A DNA stretch of 64,000 nt from Berberis thunbergii (GCA_003290165.1 QNQO01000811.1:310001-374000), one strand, 5' to 3'. Numbered from the stretch's first letter, positions 1 through 12,035 are shown. A program made the numbers and translations. Notes: a model not told the origin generated them from the sequence alone.

Positions 1-448
1 CTCTGAAAACTTATTGTATAATATTTCAGCTGCTTCAGTAATTGCTTCTCCCTGTTGTTAGACTTTTTATCCTATACTATTATACATTTAATTTGAAAAA
101 TTGTAAATTAATGATTATAATGGATCTTAATTCTTAAACTACAATCATTGCACGAATATACACATAACACGCATACGCAGAAAGTTAGTACAAATATAAT
201 GCAAGGAGAATAAACAAATTTGTTGAGATGACGAGTACAGGGTTATGTACGCAAGGTTTAAAGATCTCAGCTCAAAACCATCTCGAGTTGTGAATGTGCA
301 AGTCCAAGTGTACTTAAATTAGATTGAGCCCTCAGGACTTGGATCTGACCTATCCAAGTTTTACCTTTGATAGAATACCTACAGTGTGTTGCATTGTTAA
401 TTTCTTTCATGCATATGGTTTTAACTAGCTTTACAATCTTTGAAACAG
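1..448. other. AT-rich stretch without recognised coding sequence
   Basis: No ORF or motif here could be assigned. It lies immediately 5' of the first recognisable PP2C exon and ends in a plausible splice acceptor (cag at about 446-448), so it may be intron or captured flanking DNA. Upstream PP2C exons, if any exist, lie left of the window. Confidence 0.5.
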
Positions 449-1237
449 ATTGGTCCTTTGCGTTGTTGGCCAGGGGTGTTATGCCTTTCGAGGTCGATTG
501 GAGACATGGATGTTGGCGAATTTATAGTTCTTATACCCTATGTTAAACAAGTTAAGGTGCGTGTCTTTTTCTTGACTATACATTGATTTTCTTGGTTGAT
601 GATTTTCGATTTGTCAAGACCACAATTCTATTCTTGAATTCTAGTTATTTTATTTTATTTTTATATTTTAATCTTAAACAAGATTTAATTAATGAAAACA
701 GTAACTCAGTGAAAGGGGAATCACTGAGAATCTGAGCAAATTCCTTTTATTTGTAAGTGACCGAATTGTTATATGGAATTGCTGGTCTTTATTGAGTTTC
801 AAATCCTAACAGCTTCGTTGGTAAATCAGCTGTCAAATGCAGGAGGAAGACTTATAATCGCTTCTGATGGTATCTGGGATGCCCTACTCTCTGAAAAGGC
901 TGCAATATCTTGTCGTGGATTGCCTGCAGAGCTTGCTGCTAAGCAAGTTGTTAAGGTGATTTAAACGTTAAGGTGATTTAAACCAGTGACTGCTTTTTCT
1001 GGTTATTAATGCGTTCACATGAAGCCTTTCTATCCTGCATTGAATCACATGAAAATCTCCAGCTTCTTATGGGTTTTCATTAATGAGGGGCTAGTAGTTT
1101 GATACGCTTGTTGAATAATAGCTTGGAACTTATTTTGATCAAGTTTGGTGGCTTACTAACAGGAGGCATTGAGGACTAGGGGGTTGAAAGATGACACAAC
1201 CTGCATTGTAGTTGATATAATTCCTCCAATTCTCTAG
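449..1237 (+). pseudogene. PP2C-family protein phosphatase, C-terminal three-exon fragment
   Basis: Three spliced pieces encode the C-terminal part of a plant PP2C serine/threonine phosphatase. Exon 449-556 encodes the segment with LSRSIGDMDVGEF. Exon 830-955 carries the metal-binding motif IIASDGIWDAL, and exon 1163-1237 carries GLKDDTTCIVVDIIPP. The phases are compatible and GT/AG borders are visible. The N-terminal half of the catalytic domain is absent, and a TAG follows the PP motif almost at once, although related plant proteins continue further. The usual WPGG reads WPGV. Gene fragments of OPR, urease and RecA follow on the same strand, which argues for a captured fragment rather than a native locus. 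A gene with upstream exons outside the window cannot be excluded. Confidence 0.78.
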
Positions 1238-1559
1238 TAATAAATAATAATAATGTGTTAAACTAGAATAATGCAAATTTGTTATATTGGAAATTTAAAC
1301 ATAAAATGTAAAAAAATGCGTCTAAACAATCCCATCCTTGGTCTCACTTATTCATGTTACTAGTGTCAGTGAACACATTGTTGTCATGCCTGTATTGTTA
1401 ATTTTTACTTATTCATGTAAATTTTACTCCTTGAAGTTGATATATGGTCTTTTCTTGATGAAATTAGACGGATGCAGTGTTCTCTGCTAGCCATGGAGAG
1501 TATAATCGTTTTCGTAAAACTCACATGGTGCCATATATAGATCTGTGTAAACACTATGT

Positions 1560-1715
1560 CTACTGAATAAGATCAGTTACAATTCTCATTGAATAGTTTG
1601 GATTTCTTTCATGATGCTCATTGAATAGTTACAATTCTCATGTTTCTCAATGATTAGTCAGTTGCTTGGCTATTGATCAATATCTCAATGATTAGTCAGT
1701 TGCTTGGCTATTGAT

Positions 1716-1716
<1 letters not shown>
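1560..1716. repeat. Local short duplications
   Basis: A unit of about 36 bp starting ctcaatgattagtcag occurs at 1646-1683 and again at 1684-1716. Just upstream, a phrase containing ttgaatagttacaattctc is also repeated (about 1575-1640). These are small local duplications immediately before the OPR fragment. Confidence 0.75.
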
Positions 1717-2059
<343 letters not shown>

Positions 2060-2103
2060 TAATTTTTTAACACTTGTATTATTACTATTAATGCCCATAC
2101 TTT

Positions 2104-2388
2104 TTTCGCTAAAACAGCACCTCGATGATCTCGGATAAGAGCTCCATACCCCACTGTTGAGCCTTGCATTGAGCCATCTGCTCCTGCTGCTGAAACAGCT
2201 TCATAACCCCATGTTGAGCCTTGCAGTGAGCCATCTGCTCCTGCTGCTGGAACAGCACCTGTTTGGTCACTCATAAGAGCTCCATCCCCCCTTGTTAAGC
2301 CTATCAACGAGCCATCTGAGTTGACAGTGACCCACCCTGGATCAGGCCTATGCCATGTGTGCCATGTACTGGCTGTGTGCTTGTACAA
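2104..2388 (-). pseudogene. RNase H-like (RVT_3 type) fragment with internal duplication
   Basis: On the minus strand this segment starts like the N-terminus of plant RVT_3-type RNase H domains ([14 protein letters not shown]), and its distal end reads GYGALIRDHRGAVLA, also typical of the fold. Between them a GADGS(L/M)QGST unit is repeated, so the DGS motif occurs three times. Such domains are found at the end of plant L1 LINEs and in free-standing host copies. The piece sits between the OPR and urease fragments in opposite orientation. Catalytic residues beyond the first strand are not present. The family assignment rests on short motifs. Confidence 0.5.
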
Positions 2389-2486
2389 TGAGGTTATTGC
2401 TGGAGAAGGAATGATTGTAACTGCAGGGGTGATAGACTGTCATGTCCATTACATATGTCAAATGACATTTGAAGCTATATCAAGCG
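2386..2486 (+). pseudogene. Urease (alpha-type region) single-exon fragment
   Basis: One reading frame encodes [14 protein letters not shown] followed by IDCHVHYIC and then FEAISSG at a GT donor. This is the highly conserved stretch of urease around the HxH nickel-ligand motif, here H-V-H. The expected CPQL is altered (CQM). Only about 33 codons remain, and neighbouring urease exons are not found. It is a captured exon without function, lying between the OPR and RecA fragments on the same strand. Confidence 0.8.
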
Positions 2487-2589
2487 GTTAGATTTCTATT
2501 TATATATTTATTTATTTATTTCCTTTGAGCAGTCAAGCTTAACAGAATCTTAGCAATGGCCAAATGTATAGATAGGAATGCTAGAACAC

Positions 2590-5091
2590 TAGATAGGTCC
2601 GGTGCTCCTAGACATGTTCCTGTGGTGTCCACAGGATCATTTTCCCTTGACAAAGATGAAATTCACTCTCCTTCGCTGTGAAATGAACTAATGTGCTGCT
2701 TAATAATATGAACTATGACTACTTGACTAGTGAGATTGCAACTTTCATCTCATACTGCCTTCTTGCATGTTCTGTTTCAACCATAGCCAGTAAATAGTTT
2801 TTCTTAATATTAAGAGTGGTTGTTGGTGTAAATACTTGGTAAACCATACTGCATTAGTGTGTTCCTTGTGAATTCAGCTTTAAAACCTTATTCTGTCTAC
2901 TGATTATTACTTTAACTGATTTTTGAAACAAAAGAAAGAAAGAGAAATGTTTATTTGATTATTTTTATTGATCCGTCTTTAGGGACGTGTTGTTGAAATA
3001 TATGGTCCTGAGGCATCAGGAAAAACAACTCTTGCTCTCCATGTTATTGCTGAATCACAAAAGACTGGAGGTGAGTCTTAACAGCTTTTTCATGGAATAA
3101 AAGAGCTGCCTTATTGGACGTATTGATCTTATTAGCAAAATTGCTCAATCTTCCAATGTTTCTCATATGATGTTTGATCCACACACCTAGGATTCTGTTT
3201 AGTTTTAATTTTAAATTTAAATTTAAATTTAAATTAAATTAAATTTAAATTTAAATTTAAATTAAATTAAATTTAAATTTAAATTAAATTAAATTAAATT
3301 AAATTAAATTTATTTTTTCTTTTTAATAATTCGAAGCAATTTAGTCATTTTATGCAATTTGATCCTGAAATTCACTTCCTTTGTATTTTAGATGTCAAAA
3401 TTTGTTAAAGTTCAAAGGTTTCTAGTTCCATTAATTGAGTAAGTTCAAGGTTCCCATTACTTTTACATGTTTCCTCTCTCAAATAGTAAACTCTTTCTTT
3501 CGTTCCTCGCTACGGAAAAAAGGGTAACACTAGTTGAAAATTCAGCTGTCATGTGCTACTTCAATCATGAAGTGTAAGCCCTATAAAAACTAGAAACGGA
3601 TAACATGTTTGTATGTTTTTGGGGATACTTGAGGATTATATTTCTCTTCTCCTAACTTGGTAGGGAAATAAGACTTTGTTGTCATCATTATTTTCTGTCA
3701 ATTTTGATTACTTCCAGGCTGCAGGAGTGATAACTTGCCACTGAATGCTCCATTTAGCAAATACACCTAAGTTAACGTCACTTTTTGTTTTGTAGGCTAC
3801 TGTGTTTTCGTTGATGCTGAACATGCACTTGATCCAGGACTAGCTGAGGCTATTGGTGTCAACACTGAAAATTTGCTTCTGTCACAACCGGATAGTGGTG
3901 AGCAAGCACTCAGTCTAGTTGACACGCTCATAAGGAGTGGCTCTGTTGATGTTGTTGTCGTAGACAGTGTAAGTGGATGACATTCATTTAATCAAAAGTT
4001 TTCATACTAGGGCATTGCATGTTGTCGATGGTGAACAAAGCTAGTATTGTTGTGGTTTTAACTGTTCTGGAGTCCTAGTTATTTTTTTAATCTTAGGTAA
4101 TTGGAATCTCCAGACATGTATAGGTAACCTTCATAGTAGTGAGACACATGCAACTTGAATTTGGAATTTTGGATCCGACATTCGTGGTGTAATGAAAGCT
4201 ATCATCTGACTCTTAATGTGATATATGCTATGAATCACTTGATTTATCAATGCTAGTAATCAAAGCGTATTTGTTCAAGTTGTGACTTATCTATCTGAAT
4301 TTCAGGTAGCTGCCCTTGTACCTAAAGGTGAACTTGACGGTGAAATGGGAGATGCACATATGGCAATGCAAGCAAGGCTAATGAGCCAAGCACTTCGCAA
4401 GTTGAGTCATTCCTTGTCTATGTCACAGACCATTTTGATCTTTACAAATCAAGTAATTTATTGGGTATTGTTACCTAATATTTATTGGTCCCAGTGAAGT
4501 GACGTCACGGGGTAATGCTTTGAAGTTCTATGCATCAGTCCGGTTGAATGTCAGAAGGATTGGGATGGTCAAAAAAGGAGAAGAGGTAAAACTAAGCTCC
4601 ACTGAAATACAATGGAATACTATATGGGTATAGCATAGCATTTTCTATTAGTATGACTGATGTATGTTTTGATTTCATTTTTGTTGTTCAAGACCGTTGG
4701 AAGCCAAGTTCTTGTGAAGATTATTAAGAACAAGCATGCTCCGCCATTCAAGACTGCACAGTTTGAGCTTGAATTTGGCAAGGGGATAAGCCGTGAGTCT
4801 AAACTTGTAGATTTGGGGACCAAACATAAGTTCATTATAAAAGGCGGAGGGGCTTTTTACAACTTTAATGGCCAAAATTTCCGTGGTAAGGATGCTCTCA
4901 AAAAGTTTTTGGCAGAGAATGAGAGTATCCGGGAAGAACTGACTGAGAAGCTTCGAGAAAAGCTAATGCACACTGAGACAGAGAAGGCAAAGGAGTCTGA
5001 AACAGAAAGTCCTGATGAAGAGCCAAAGGAAGTGGTGATTGTCTCACCAGATGCGGCTGATGAGGATGCAATTGCTGCTGTGGAAGCATGA
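2590..5091 (+). pseudogene. Organellar RecA recombinase (RECA2-like), 5'-truncated and frameshifted
   Basis: A short broken piece at 2590-2652 (VPVVSTGSFSLD) precedes four exons. Exon 2983-3070 has the Walker A motif GPEASGKTT. Exon 3796-3968 has VDAEHALDP and ends in the Walker B strand VDVVVVDS. Exon 4306-4585 covers loop L1/L2, with [16 protein letters not shown]. Exon 4693-5091 holds the C-terminal domain and an acidic tail. RecA catalyses ATP-dependent strand exchange; plant homologues work in plastids or mitochondria. The transit peptide and N-terminal domain are missing. Around 4455-4490, after IFTNQ, the sequence is scrambled and the frame shifts, so no full protein can be read. The acidic tail resembles the RECA2 branch, from memory of the family. 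Confidence 0.85.
3205..3309. repeat. AAATTT/AAATT low-complexity array in a RecA intron
   Basis: About 100 bp made almost only of taaattt and aaatt units, self-complementary along its length. It lies in the intron between the Walker A and Walker B exons of the RecA fragment. Confidence 0.85.
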
Positions 5092-5563
5092 GCGTTTCAA
5101 AATTTCCGAAGTTATATCTAATCAAGTCCCATACATTTGGTTCTTGACAAAGTCTGATTGAATGTGGAAGGAGACGTGAGTGGAAATATTCCCGTGCTAC
5201 CCAGGTTTACATTCTCTGGACACTTGGCTCAGGTGCTATGAATTACCATTCGAATCCATTAAATGCAAGTTGACTACAAATGCGTATATTGATGAGCAAA
5301 TGGGTTGTTGGATGATGTAAGTTTTGTGGCATTGCACCTTTGAGTGTCTGATGTATGTAGGGGCTGTTTGTTATGCTGGTTTCAGCTTCGCTGTTATAAC
5401 ATGTTTCAGACAAATTTCACATTTCAGTAAATATATCTGTATTGATTACATACAGTATGCAATATCTAGTAACATTCATTCAATATTATATACTACGACA
5501 CACATTCATGCTTTTAGAGTTCTATCAGTGTTGGAGTGGAAATCAAAAAAAAAAAAAAAAAAA
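5092..5563 (+). other. RecA 3' flank ending in an A-run
   Basis: Sequence after the RecA stop codon with no further coding similarity. An A-run at about 5545-5563 directly precedes the CACTA subterminal repeats. It is probably 3' UTR or flank of the captured RecA copy. Confidence 0.5.
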
Positions 5564-5977
5564 TTTGCCACTGTTTTAAACCGTGGCTAACTGTTGCAAC
5601 GGCTAAAAACCGTGGCTAGGGTTAGCCACGGCTAAAAACCGTGGCTAGGGTAAGCCACGGCTTAAAACCGTTGCTACTTAATTAGACACGGTTAAAAACC
5701 GTTGCTAATATCTACACCTTGTCACGGCTTAAAACCGTGGCTATTTTTGCCACGGCTAAAAACCGTTTCTATGCTTCTTGCAACGGTTTAAAACCGTGGC
5801 TAAATTCTGAAAATCACCACCCCTATTCAAGCATAAAACCGTTGTTAAACATTTAGCAACGGTTTTGAGCCGTTACAAATAATTCCGCGACGCCTCTGTA
5901 GCCCACAGCTCTTAGCCGTGGCAATGGGTTACGCCCACGGTATAGAACCGTTGCTAATGGGGGTTTTTGGTGTAGTG
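5564..5977 (+). mobile_element. CACTA (En/Spm-type) transposon right end with subterminal repeats
   Basis: About 400 bp contain a dozen or more copies, in both orientations, of motifs of the type gccacggcttaaaaccgt and gcaacggtttaaaaccg. They end in gggtttttggtgtagtg at 5977, the mirror image of a CACTACACCAAAAA terminus. Dense inverted subterminal motifs plus a CACTA/TAGTG end are diagnostic of plant CACTA elements, where transposase binds these repeats. TAGTG marks the right end, so the element body lies to the left and would include the PP2C-OPR-urease-RecA fragments. No CACTA left end was found in 1-5560, so it must be outside the window or lost. Confidence 0.82.
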
Positions 5978-5983
5978 GTGTAA

Positions 5984-6435
5984 TGTTGTAAACAAGAAAT
6001 TTGTAGCGTACTTTAGCTTACCAACCTCATGTCTTATTTATAGTGCAGTAGTCCTAGTTCTACTTGACCATCGTAGGCGTAGTTTAGGAAGGAGATCTTC
6101 GTGAAGATCCTTATCTAATTAGGAGTTGTGTTGTAGGAGGAAAGTTCTCTGTTAGCCTTGTGCTCTTAGATATGCGGGAAATAGTTCCCAATCCCAGAGC
6201 AATCGGTAGGAGGAAGTTTCCTTGTGACTTAGTAGGACTTACGGGTATTGAGGATAGTTGTAAGACGTGTGGGCCTAGCACGTTGTAAGAGTTTTGGTCC
6301 GTCTGGCGGACTGGATCAGGCAAGTTAGAACCGCTTGGGCCGGATCAGTGTTGGTTTGATGCTAGGCCCATAATTCCTCGAGATCATCATGAGGCATGTA
6401 TGGCTCAGAGATGTGACCATTTTTATGTATCATCA
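5984..6435 (-). repeat. LTR (3' LTR of the - strand Gypsy element)
   Basis: Matches 13991-14529 over its whole length with scattered substitutions. It begins six bases after the CACTA terminus and ends tatgtatcatca. It lacks about 85 bp that are present in the other copy. Confidence 0.88.
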
Positions 6436-6705
6436 GTTACTTCCCCCGAGTTAGTGGGCCATCACATCGGTTCGCTAAGTCATCTCTTTGAAAAAATATG
6501 TCGCTCATGATGATGATTGAGTCTAACTCGTTGCTTGAGCCGCGCGCTACATTAATTGAATGTGCGTCAGTTCAGCGAAAAAGTGGTAGGAACCTAATCC
6601 CTATTTAGGTCATCCGTAGTGCAGAGTCTGACTATTTTATTTTCCTTGTTTTCGAAGCTACGACTCTACTCATCTTCTGACTAAGAAGGATTGTTCGTCT
6701 TCACA

Positions 6706-9183
6706 ATGGCTCAACAAAATCTTCTTGACGACACAACCTTGGCCCAGGGCTTGGAGTTCTTCGAAGACAGGTTGCTTTCTAAGCTTGGCCTTGTTAAAAT
6801 CCGTACGAAGTTCAGGGTCCCCGAAGACCTGCCATTGTATATCCTGGAGGATGACCAAACGCCAATGTCGCCACCTGCTGGGTTCATCTGTTTGCATCGA
6901 GGGATTATTCAGACAGGAGTGTGTTTTCCTGTTCTGGATGTGATCTGGAAAATCTTAGATCTTTTGGGGATTCCTCCGTCCCAGTAGGGCCTAATGGATA
7001 TAGAATCACCATTCTCATCCTTATTAGGGCAAAGAAGGTTGGCGTCCGCGTGACTCTGCGAGTAATCCAGTTGTTGACCTCTCATCAACTGATGAGTAAT
7101 GTTGTCTGTAAGATAATGTCGCCGGCTTGTTCCGTGAATCTGCCTAATGATTTTAAGTTCTGGTAGAAGTATTACTTCTTAGCCCCTACGGATTCAAAGT
7201 ATTTTAAGTGCAAGGGTCCTTGTCGTTCATTTGAACAATAGTTCGACCACTTCGTAAGTTCGACTTTGTCTATTGACTTTGATATGCCTGATTGCAAGCT
7301 AGCTGATCATCGCTTGTGTTTCTTGGTAGGAAGTTTTCTCACTACTCCCCCTACCTTAGAGAAGCAAAACACTATGGATACGTTTCATGGTTTGTCGACG
7401 AAGAATGTAGTGGTTGTCATAAGCGTCTCCAACTTCATTCGTAGTAGGTTGTGAGACAACTAGCACGTAAACCCATTGTTTACCGAGCGTCGAGAGTCAA
7501 CTCGGATGATGGAGCCCTTTCTAGGAAGAAGAAGGTTGTTGGGCCAAAATTCTCGTTCTGTCTGATGTGGAGGAGCCATCTGAAACTCTTGCCTCTTTGT
7601 GAGTTCAAAGAGGTCCCGTGTCCACTCTAGGGGGAGAAGTGCGCGAGTCTAATCGGACTATCATGGTGGAGACTGATGTGTCTGGCTGGGAGAATGATTA
7701 CCTGTGGTTTGCAGGGGTTGAAGACATGTCAAATCTCAGTGATGCGCAGGCCAGACCTTTGAATGAGCGTTTAGTGCGGGTTGCAATGGTTGTTTCAACT
7801 GGTGTTGATTTGCACAGGACTGTCCCAGTAGAAGGCTTCAGCGAAGGTTCGCTTAAGGTTGTAGAATCTGATCGTCCCATTGGTGTGTCGTCTAAAAGTG
7901 GCCATGGCACAGGCCAAGTTTTTTGTAGTCCGCACTGTTCGTCGTCTCATTGTGGGCCACAATTGGAAGTGTTGGAGGGTCCTTTGGATAATTTGCTTCC
8001 TCCGGACCTTGTTGATTAGTCTTTCACTAAAGGACCGGCTATTCGTGACAGAGGAAAGGACGCGAAGGAGAGCCTAGGAACAATGGCTACTGCGAAGGGT
8101 GGTGCCAGCGTGATTCCTGATCGGGAAGGCTTCATTCGGATGCGCGGATAAGTCTGTTTGCACCAAACTTGGCGAGGATGAGTTCTCAGGTCTGACATCA
8201 AGAAATTGACGTGGAGTACGCTTTGAGGAAGCACATAAGCAGGCGACACAGCTGGCTGATGGATTGCGCTCTGAAGCTCAAGGAGGATACGCTGGAAGAG
8301 TGTATGGATAAAGGTTTAAAGTACCTTATGTTGGGTATGTCTCACTTGAGCCAGGTGGTCGTTGCTGGGATGAAAGTCGAGGTGTTTTGTGAGAGGGTAT
8401 ACACCATGGAGCTTGTTTTCTCACACATGCAGTTGTTGTATTATGACGCGCTCTATAAAATTGAACGGTTGCAGAAGCAGGCTAAAGAGAAGAGGCTGGA
8501 TCAGTCAACCGTGGTCGCTGAGACTCAGAAGGCTAGTATGGAGGCCCTTGAGCGTGATATGACAAAGACGGTGTCTGAGAGACGAACTCAAGCAGAAGTT
8601 GAGTCGGATTCGCCGAGACGTAGAGGTTGTGCAGGAAGCTGCGGCTAAGGCGTGTTCTAAATTGCGATCTCTTGCTGATGAGAATGCTTCGAAGGAGGCC
8701 GAGTGGGCTGCCCAGAAGCAACAACTGAAATATGATGTGGAGTTTAATGTTCAAGAGGCAAGGAAAGTAGAGGACCAGCTCGAACTGGAGTGGCATGAGC
8801 TCAATGCTATGAAAAGCAGTCTGGCCACAGAACAGTCTCAGGTCGACATGCTGACTGGCAAGTTGGAGTTGTTGGAGCATGAACTAGCTGACTCGAAGGT
8901 GTGAGAGGAAAAGCTTCTACAAGAACAAGGCAAATGTGAGTTCCGTTGGGTTGTACACGACATGTTGGAGCTACTGGTGCTAATAAAAGAGGAACATCCA
9001 GAGTGGGATCTCGGTCGTTACAAGATGCCGTATGTAGACCTATTCGTTACCTTTGCATAGTCGGACGAGGAAGACAGTTCAGATCCTGATGCCCGAGGTG
9101 TGGTGTGTGCTGACGCAACTCTTGCTCATTTTTTCGTTAAGTTTAGCTCTTTTATTTTTGTACCTTCTCCTAATAAGGAATGA
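6706..9183 (+). pseudogene. Antisense ORF relic, 'putative gypsy-type transposon' (PF04195-like) protein with coiled coil
   Basis: A plus-strand protein of about 800 residues can be followed through several frameshifts and stops. From the ATG at 6706 the N-terminal part includes PPAGFICLHRGII, then FPVLDV and LLGIPPSQ; the frame then changes and continues VGPNGYRI. Next come a YYFLAPTDSKYF segment and a charged, coiled-coil-prone C-terminal half (about 8211-8904). It closes in an acidic tail (SDEEDSSDPD) that terminates at 9181-9183. Its position, opposite to gag and next to the 3' LTR, is typical of the additional antisense ORFs carried by some plant Gypsy lineages. I infer the PF04195 relation from motif memory. 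It is broken here. Confidence 0.65.
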
Positions 9184-9655
9184 ACTATGTACTTTTGTAC
9201 CCATTTTTTCGACCGTTAATGAAAAACACTTTTATCCGTTTTGTGCTTGTCGTCTCTATTGCATTTTTTGTTTCGCCTTTTTGTCTTTCTTTGACATAGG
9301 TTGGTTGAATCAATAGGACGCCAAATGGACTGTCCGTAGTAGAGAGCTTGACCGCTTTATATAGCAAATGACTTAGGATCATTGTTGGGTAGTCATGTCC
9401 AATAGTGGGCATGTTGTTGACAATTTAGCGTATATGATAGAGCGTTTGTGCCGAGTCAGGCATCGTAAGCTCGAATGGACACACTATGTAGCGTTTATTT
9501 GGGCATTGGCCGTACGATCTATGTATCGGCTCGAGTGACCTTTGCTGGTAATAAGGTATCAATTTGTTTGAGCGCGAAGACGCTGACTCGGCTAGATTTG
9601 TTTTGGCGGCCACTGTTTTGAAAGAGAGTGGGGTTGCGTGTCGAGCTGTGTGGGG
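9184..9655. other. Gypsy internal sequence without recognised feature
   Basis: It lies between the antisense ORF relic and the minisatellite. Only short ORFs without similarity are seen. It probably belongs to the retrotransposon's internal non-coding part. Confidence 0.5.
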
Positions 9656-10347
9656 CTCCTACCTTCTGAACCATCTATGTCCGAATGACATGGACTACAA
9701 GTTCGAGAAGTAAGGATTTGGCGACTAGTTGAAGAGCAGCAGTCCTATGGCGAGCCGTCAACATTAGTCGGGGACTGACTAGTCTCCCACCTTTTGAACC
9801 ATCTACACTTACGCGATGGGGGCTGCAAGTTCGAGTAAAAAGCGTTTGGCGACCAGGTTGAAAAGCAGTGGTCCCGTGGCAAATCGTCAAGATCAGTTCG
9901 AAATCGACTAGGCTCACACCTTCCAAATCATCTACACCTGTGCGCATCAAGCTACAAATTTGGGAGTTTTCGGCGACCACGCTGAAAAACAGTGGTCCCG
10001 TGACAAGCCATAGGAATTAGTTCGCGGCTGACTATGCTCCACCTTTTAGACTATCTACACCCGCGCAATGGGGGCTATAAGTCCAGAGTTTGTAATTCGG
10101 GGACCACGATGAAAAGTAGTGGTTCCATGGCGAGCCGTCGGAATCAGTTCAGGACTGAATAAGCTCCCACCTTTCAAACCATTTACGCCCTCGCAGTTGA
10201 GGCTACAGGTCTGGGCTTTGATCAGAAGCTTTCATTGCCAGTCTTCACCAGCTAGGCCTACCTAATTGTGTTCGGCGATTACTAACCGCGTATGGAGCAA
10301 TGATCCTTGGCGAGTCGTCATCACCAGGCATGATAGCACTGATTAGA
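9656..10347. repeat. Minisatellite of about 128 bp, five diverged units
   Basis: The phrase ctccyaccttytgaaccatcta recurs at 9656, 9784, 9913, 10037 and 10164, spaced 128, 129, 124 and 127 bp. A more diverged copy begins near 10348. Each unit also contains a form of ggcgaccaggttgaaaagcagtggtcccgtggc. The array is internal to the Gypsy element. Confidence 0.85.
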
Positions 10348-12035
10348 CTCCCAGTTCCTAGATCATCAAGATTCGCGCTAAGCGAACTAGGTATCGAGAA
10401 ATACTAGAAATCGTTGTCATTAGCTTTGGCTGACTAAGTTTGCCTAGTAGGAGAGGGGTTCTGCCTGTTTGAGAGCGTGCGAACCCATGTCCACTAGTGT
10501 CGCGCACTATGTGGACAACATTACCATAAAGCAAACAGTGATCCATAGGTACGGACCGCCGTGCATCAATGCTGATGTGCGTTTGTGCCTAGCATGTAGT
10601 AGAATATTGTTTGAATGGTGGGCCGGCGAATCGAGCCATTGGGCCCGCAAAGGAAGAGTTAGGGTTTCCTGTACAGTTGCACTATGTGTAAGGCATAGAT
10701 CACGCGATGACACGTGTATGGCGTAGGTTGCGGGAGTTGAGTACTGGTTACTCCTTCTAAATTGATGGGGTTGTGTGTAGCGCCATTAATTGAGCGAACG
10801 TGGTCTGCGCACTTTCCTTGGGAATCGTCGTTTCTTCATTTTCCACATGGTATTATATGCTTAGCAATTAATACAGGAGGCCCATTTGGTGAATCATTAC
10901 GCCTATATAATGGTGTCTTCCAATTGTTGTAGGCACTATCTTTTGCAGAGCTTATTTATTGAATGTTTTTGTTTGAAGAAAATGTTTTGGGTTTTCCAAA
11001 TGCTGAAGTGAGATCTTTAGCAATGGAGTCCTCGAATGTTCTGACATTTGTACTGATCATTCATGATGATAGTTGCTGTTATGCGTGGTCACCTATTCTG
11101 GGTGGACACGTAGTTGATCTGCTGCGGTCTCACAATTTCTTCTCATATCACAGAGAAGTAATACAAATTTTCTACCAAGGGACATACCTTGGTGTTACTT
11201 CATGCCGCTTGCGTCCATACATGCGTGGATCCTGCTGCTAACCAATAGCTGATCGAAGTGTTAATCGATGTGCGATGTTTCCAAGTGTGGTATCTTTCAA
11301 TCACTCCTGGCATCGTTCATGGGAAAAATGGCCTTGCTTGGTAGCACTGTGAGACCTCGTCTGCTTTGCCACTTGTGGCCATCATCATCTACCTTCTTCC
11401 ACCCCCCTGAACTTCAACAACCATTTGAGGAAGTCTGTAAGGAGGGTGGGATGTCTCTTGAGGAAATTAATAGTCCACTGTAAGGTCTACAGCGATATTG
11501 TACGAGCACTTTCCTGGGGTGATTCGCCGGAGCCATTTAGCTGCTCAGTCATTTCAATCCCTTTTGAAACCTTGTCTTTATCTTGGGAAGGGGTTGAATG
11601 AAGTCCATTCGCATATCTTTGTTGTCACTTGCAAATAGCTTGCATGTCCTCCTTCAGACACTTTTACATAGTTAGATCGTCTATGCGGGTCTTTTACTTC
11701 ATGTTGCATTGTATTCAGATGCTTGTAGTATGTAGTCTTTTGTATCCGTCTCAAGAAGCTTGTTGTTACATCTTTCCAATAATCAATAGAGTTTGTTTTC
11801 GTAATTCTTCATTTATTTCTTAAATGATTGCAAATCACTAAAACTCTACATTGACTGTGGAAAGTGAATTCGGGTTGCTCTTGTGGATCGTTCAGCAGAC
11901 GGTCGAGGCGTTTTAGAGGTTAATGAAGAGTAAACCTTTTAGAGGGGTCAATCTTTGTATCGACAGAACGTCGGGGGGATGTATTCCCGCTTGTTATGGT
12001 CTCTCCACTTCGCTGGGCGAAAGAGCTTATCGCTT
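10348..12035. other. Gypsy internal region of unknown origin replacing pol
   Basis: About 1.7 kb with no RT, RNase H or integrase motif on either strand, where pol would be expected between the protease remnant and the antisense ORF. Plus-strand ORFs at 10963-11241 and 11268-11483 (the latter ending near PFEEVCKEGGMSLEEI) look protein-like, but I do not recognise them. They may be captured sequence or chance. Confidence 0.4.
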
